Assembly: GCA_031274115.1 (NCBI GenBank)
Contig: JAISQP010000100.1
Coordinates: 1-8,363, forward strand
Length of the DNA: 8,363 nt
Origin: Synergistaceae bacterium
Lineage (GTDB): Bacteria; Synergistota; Synergistia; Synergistales; Synergistaceae
Direction of reading: 5' to 3'
The notes below the pieces were generated by a model. It did not search any database, was not told the origin of the DNA, and was given only the letters and a program-made list of their open reading frames with translations. A program made the translations under genes and the position numbers. Shown one piece after another: positions 4,886-8,363 of this stretch; position 1 is the first letter of the stretch; every line of letters begins with the position of its first letter.

Positions 4886-7279
4886 TTGCAATTTAAGCAT
4901 GGGATATGCATACATGCACATTTCTACCAACCGCCCAGGGAGGATCCTTGGTTCGACTGGGTGATGAAGGACCCGACCGCCTCTCCCTACCACGATTGGA
5001 ACGATTGCGTATATGAGCAGTGCTATAAGCCGAACAGGGCCGCCCGTTTTCAGAATTCAAAGGGCGAGATCAACTATATCTCTAACAATTACAGGCACCT
5101 GAGTTTTAACGTCGGTCCGACGCTGCACGGGTGGATTGAAAAACACGATCCCACGCTTGCGGATTATATAGCGGACGCGGACAAAGAAGCCGCTGCGGCG
5201 CTTGGCGAGGGAGGAGCCATCGCGCAGGCGTACAATCATATGATATTGCCGCTTTCCGAGGAGAGGGATATACGCACTCAGGTTGAGTGGGGCGCGAGAG
5301 ATTTTTGTCATAGATTCGGAAGGGCGCCGAAGGGTATGTGGCTTCCCGAGACAGCCGTCAACACCGCGACGCTGGAGGCTCTTTCCGCCGGCGGCATCGA
5401 TTTTACGATTTTGGCGCCGCATCAGTGCGCTTCCGTCCGGGATCAGGGCGGAACATGGCGTGAGACGCCGGGAGGGGTTGGGCTCGACGTCATGAAGCCA
5501 TATTTTGTGACGCTTCCGTCAGGCCGAAAGATCAGCCTCATATTTTATTACGGAAGTATAGCTCACGACATTGCCTTCGGAGGACTGCTGGACAATGGCG
5601 ACTTTTTTGCGGACGCTCTTCTGAGCAAGCTGCCCCGCGACGAGGAGCCGCGTCTTTTGACGATCGCGACAGACGGAGAGACTTACGGGCATCATCACCG
5701 CTACGGAGAGATGGCGCTCGCCAGGGCGACGCGGAAGATCTGCGACAGCGGGGGCGCCGAGCTGACGAACATCGCCGCGTTCCTTGACAGATACCCCGCG
5801 AGTATAGAATGCAGGATCGCGGAGGACACTTCCTGGTCGTGCGCTCACGGTCTCGAACGATGGCGCGGCGACTGCGGCTGTTATACAGGCGGCGAACCGT
5901 GGTGGAATCAGAGATGGCGCCGGCCGTTGCGCGACGCGCTCGATCACCTGCGGGACAGGATAGACGAGGTATATGAGAAGGAGATGAAGCGTTTCTGCGA
6001 TTCGCCGTGGCTTTTAAGGGACGAAGCGATCGAACTCTATCTCATGGACTTCGGCCCAAACGCCTCCGTGGAGGATGTTCAGGCAAAAAAGCGCGCTTTT
6101 TTGAAGGATTCCTGCGGAGAACTCGCCAACGACGATTTGAGAAAAGTCCTGACTCTGCTCGAAACTCAGAGAATGCGTCTTTACATGTACACGTCCTGCG
6201 GATGGTTTTTCAACGATGTGGCCGGCATAGAGACGAGGCAGATAATGGCTTACGCTCTTCGCGCCGCGGAATACACTCACGCTCTCTCCGGCGTCTTTCT
6301 CCAGGAGGATTTTCTGGAGGATCTCAGGAAGGCGCCCGGCAACACCGCTGAATTTCCGACTGGATATGACGTGATGATGAAATGCGTGATGCCTCTGAAG
6401 CGTTCTATGAGAGATATTGCGGCGGCGTCGGCGCTAATGTCGAAAAAGGACAGAGATTATACCTACCTTGTGAAGTCCGGAGGGAGAGCGTACCCGTCGG
6501 GAGACATGGGGCTCTCCGTAGCGCGTACCACCGTCACCGATTCGCGTACGCTCGAAAGCTGGAGCGGAGCCTCGGTCGTGATCTCGACTGGAGGGCTCGA
6601 CGACGTCTGCCGCCTCACCGAGAAGGACGTGCCGTCGCAGAAAGATATATGGAGAAATTTCTACTCCGGCGATATCATATCGATAATGAAGTATATCGAA
6701 AAATCTTTCGAGCTGGGACAATGGCACTTCAGGGACTTGCCCCAGGACGACAGAGATATTATAGCCTCTGAGCGCACGAAGGACGCGGAGCATGATCATC
6801 TGAGATATGCCGAGGAGCTTCTTTTGGACAACAGGAGACTTCTCGTGCAGTTGGATATGATCGGCGTCAAGTCGGCGCCCTTTTTGCGGGCAGCCGCCAT
6901 TTTTGTATACGAACAGAGAATGAAGGAGCTCGCGGCGGGTGTGGGAGACGTTCTAGACCTGCTCAAACACGAATCTCGCCTGGACGTATTGCTTGACGAG
7001 GCGAGAAATATGGGGATATATCCAGAAGTTTCCGTACTTGCGCCTGTAATGGAAAGAGCATTTTGTGATAATCTTGTATACGCGATGAAGAAAAACGACG
7101 ATGAAGCTTTCGCGAATACTCTCTTTCTATGGCGGAGGGCAAACGAATTGAAGATAGAGATAGGCAGGTGGGCTGTTCAAAACATTATGTGGGAGATGCT
7201 GGGGAGGGAGGAGACGTCTCTCTCGAAGACGTCGTTGGAACTGGCGCACGCGCTCGGCTTTGAAACCCCGGCGCCCTGA
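4886..7279 (+). CDS. Glycoside hydrolase family 57 protein with DUF3536 C-terminal region
   Basis: This 797-aa protein is a predicted alpha-glucan-active enzyme (amylase, glucanotransferase or branching type; activity not determinable here), probably cytoplasmic as no signal peptide is seen. The N-terminal third carries GH57 motifs: HAHFYQPPRED (10-20), AQAYNHMILPL (113-123), GMWLPETAV (150-158) with E155 at the nucleophile position, and TDGETYGHHH (262-271) with D263 at the acid/base position, as in the DGE motif of characterised GH57 enzymes. TTILAP-like FTILAPHQ (173-180) is typical of the DUF3536 subgroup. The region from about residue 320 (HGLERWRGDCGCYTGGEPWWNQRWR) to the end is mostly helical, of unknown function, and found with this GH57 subgroup. 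It starts at TTG behind GGAGGTGA. The alpha-glucan phosphorylase gene follows 91 bp later on the same strand, supporting a role in glycogen-type glucan metabolism. The length is as expected for GH57-DUF3536 proteins. Confidence 0.9.
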   Translation: MQFKHGICIHAHFYQPPREDPWFDWVMKDPTASPYHDWNDCVYEQCYKPNRAARFQNSKGEINYISNNYRHLSFNVGPTLHGWIEKHDPTLADYIADADKEAAAALGEGGAIAQAYNHMILPLSEERDIRTQVEWGARDFCHRFGRAPKGMWLPETAVNTATLEALSAGGIDFTILAPHQCASVRDQGGTWRETPGGVGLDVMKPYFVTLPSGRKISLIFYYGSIAHDIAFGGLLDNGDFFADALLSKLPRDEEPRLLTIATDGETYGHHHRYGEMALARATRKICDSGGAELTNIAAFLDRYPASIECRIAEDTSWSCAHGLERWRGDCGCYTGGEPWWNQRWRRPLRDALDHLRDRIDEVYEKEMKRFCDSPWLLRDEAIELYLMDFGPNASVEDVQAKKRAFLKDSCGELANDDLRKVLTLLETQRMRLYMYTSCGWFFNDVAGIETRQIMAYALRAAEYTHALSGVFLQEDFLEDLRKAPGNTAEFPTGYDVMMKCVMPLKRSMRDIAAASALMSKKDRDYTYLVKSGGRAYPSGDMGLSVARTTVTDSRTLESWSGASVVISTGGLDDVCRLTEKDVPSQKDIWRNFYSGDIISIMKYIEKSFELGQWHFRDLPQDDRDIIASERTKDAEHDHLRYAEELLLDNRRLLVQLDMIGVKSAPFLRAAAIFVYEQRMKELAAGVGDVLDLLKHESRLDVLLDEARNMGIYPEVSVLAPVMERAFCDNLVYAMKKNDDEAFANTLFLWRRANELKIEIGRWAVQNIMWEMLGREETSLSKTSLELAHALGFETPAP

Positions 7280-7370
7280 CCGCTGAGTTCCTGAGAAGAC
7301 TGATTTATTGAGAGACATGTAGCGTTTACACACACAAGTGATATTTTTAAAAACCAGGGGGTTTTGGGAT
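7280..7370 (+). other. Intergenic spacer between GH57 and phosphorylase genes
   Basis: This 91-bp gap has no terminator with a T-tract, so read-through from the GH57 gene is likely. A weak promoter-like pair (TTTACA 7325-7330, 17 bp, TAAAAA 7348-7353) is possible. AGGGGG (7356-7361), 9 nt before the ATG, is the likely ribosome site. It lies within a small perfect inverted repeat, AAAACC-AGGG-GGTTTT (7350-7365), which could partly mask it. Confidence 0.4.
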
Positions 7371-8363
7371 ATGTCCGTCTTGATCTACAAGGAAAATATC
7401 AGCGAATCGATGTTGAGCACCTTTGAACGAAATCCTATTTTTCGGAATATCGCTTATTTTTCGATGGAAATAGGCATTTCGCAGGATCTTCCAACCTACT
7501 CCGGAGGGCTTGGCATACTGGCCGGCGATATCCTGAAGAGCGCCGCCGACCTTGGAGTTCCGGCAGTCGGAGTGACCTTGCTCTATCGCAAGGGGTATTT
7601 TCGCCAGGAGCTCACTCCGGAGGGCGACCAGGTCGAGCGCCCTGTGGAGTGGGAACCGGAGAAGCTCCTGGCGAGGCTTGACAACAGGGTCTCCGTCATC
7701 CTGGAGGGCCGCACGGTTCAGGTTAGGGCCTGGGGGTACTCTTACGTGGGCCATTCGGGCTACGCGCTGCCGATATACTTCCTGGACACCGATCTGGAGG
7801 CCAACGCCCCGAGCGACCGCAGCCTCACATGGGAGCTGTACGGAGGCGACAACAGGTACCGTCTGTGCCAGGAGATGATCCTTGGCGTGGGCGGCCTCCG
7901 AATACTTCGCGATCTTGGATACAACAACATCAAGACATTCCACCTGAACGAGGGCCACGCCGGTTTCATCTCGCTCGAACTGACGAGAGAGCTGGGCTAC
8001 GAGGACTTCGAGAAGGTCCGCGACGAAGTCATCTTCACTACTCACACTCCTGTCGCGGCGGGACACGACTACTTCCCATACGACCTCATAACCTCGGTGG
8101 TCGAGGAAAACAACAGCAACAGGCTTCGCAGGATGCTCGGCGGCGGCGGCGTCTCTATGACGGAGCTCGGGCTCAACTTCAGCCGATACGTGAACGCCGT
8201 GTCCAAAAAACACGCGGAGGTCAGCCGCAAGATGTTTGGCACCGAGAAGGTGGATTACGTCACAAACGGGGTGCACTCCACCACTTGGACCTGCCCGGGT
8301 TTCGCGAGGCTATACGACAAGTACATACCGTCCTGGAGGAACGACCCGAGCCGACTGATACAG
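7371..8363 (+). CDS. glgP: Alpha-glucan phosphorylase (GT35), 5' part, runs off the window
   Basis: Glycogen/maltodextrin phosphorylase releases glucose-1-phosphate from the non-reducing ends of alpha-1,4-glucans using pyridoxal phosphate. The frame is open from ATG 7371 to the window end (331 codons). Family signatures seen are NIAYFSMEIGISQDLPTYSG (26-45), GGLGILAGDILKSAADLGVP (45-64), WELYGGDNRYRLCQE (154-168), HLNEGHAGF (191-199), TTHTPVAAGHD (223-233) and YVTNGVH (296-302). The N-terminus begins nearly at the conserved core, as in the short alpha-glucan phosphorylases of bacteria and archaea, not the long animal/E. coli type with its regulatory N-terminal part. The PLP-binding lysine and phosphate site fall in the missing C-terminal half. 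Start choice rests on AGGGGG 9 nt upstream and the absence of an alternative ATG before 7371. The preceding GH57 gene, 91 bp away, is its likely operon partner. Confidence 0.93.
   Translation, partial: MSVLIYKENISESMLSTFERNPIFRNIAYFSMEIGISQDLPTYSGGLGILAGDILKSAADLGVPAVGVTLLYRKGYFRQELTPEGDQVERPVEWEPEKLLARLDNRVSVILEGRTVQVRAWGYSYVGHSGYALPIYFLDTDLEANAPSDRSLTWELYGGDNRYRLCQEMILGVGGLRILRDLGYNNIKTFHLNEGHAGFISLELTRELGYEDFEKVRDEVIFTTHTPVAAGHDYFPYDLITSVVEENNSNRLRRMLGGGGVSMTELGLNFSRYVNAVSKKHAEVSRKMFGTEKVDYVTNGVHSTTWTCPGFARLYDKYIPSWRNDPSRLIQ

Noticed and set aside
4745..4993. Upstream extension of the ATPase reading frame to 4993
   Set aside because: It crosses the divergent promoters and the start of the GH57 gene; the ATG at 4744 has an excellent ribosome site and the family's usual N-terminus.
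7350..7365. Small hairpin over the phosphorylase ribosome site as a translational switch
   Set aside because: The stem is only 6 bp, four of them A-U, so it is probably too weak to control translation by itself.
7347..8276. Long open frame on the minus strand opposite the phosphorylase gene
   Set aside because: It is antisense to a clearly recognisable GT35 protein, its translation matches nothing known, and it arises from the codon bias of the real gene.
1..8363. Defence system, CRISPR array, mobile element or attachment site
   Set aside because: No direct-repeat array, transposase, integrase, tRNA end or toxin/nuclease gene is visible; all genes look like ordinary chromosomal housekeeping or metabolic genes with similar codon use.

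Overview
The window is gene-dense bacterial chromosome, moderately GC-rich, with heavy use of AGG/AGA/ATA codons, Shine-Dalgarno initiation and sigma70-type promoters. No phage, transposon, CRISPR array, tRNA or rRNA is visible. The gene set is a DUF3536-type GH57 glycosidase next to an alpha-glucan phosphorylase, a stand-alone histidine-kinase-like ATPase, rarA, and a J-domain/SH3 membrane protein. This suggests an anaerobic, diderm-type lineage such as Synergistota; that placement is an inference from gene content only.

Layout, left to right. A FadR/FCD-type GntR regulator (plus strand) lies behind a perfect inverted repeat that may be its operator. It converges, with only 8 bp between stops, on a leftward set: HAD phosphatase (2962-3957) -> rarA (overlapping by 8 bp) -> a membrane-anchored J-domain-like protein with an SH3-like tail (757-1560). 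Upstream of the HAD gene is a 238-bp non-coding gap (3958-4195), and upstream of that a leftward stand-alone HATPase_c protein (4196-4744). A compact intergenic region with back-to-back promoters (4745-4885) separates it from a rightward glucan-metabolism pair: the GH57/DUF3536 protein (4886-7279) and the start of an alpha-glucan phosphorylase that runs off the right edge.

The most notable element is the gap at about 3995-4171 on the minus strand. It folds on paper into one long interrupted hairpin: an extended closing stem, a large central bubble, a second long arm and a U-rich end. It is preceded by a perfect TATAAT box. This is the architecture of 6S RNA, the small RNA that mimics an open promoter and binds RNA polymerase. 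I propose it as an ssrS/bsrA-type gene feeding into the HAD-rarA operon.

Functionally, the right-hand genes point to storage-glucan (glycogen-type) turnover. The left-hand genes point to replication-fork maintenance (rarA) with small-metabolite phosphatase and envelope-associated functions. The J-domain protein lacks the HPD motif and so is unlikely to act as an ordinary DnaK co-chaperone.
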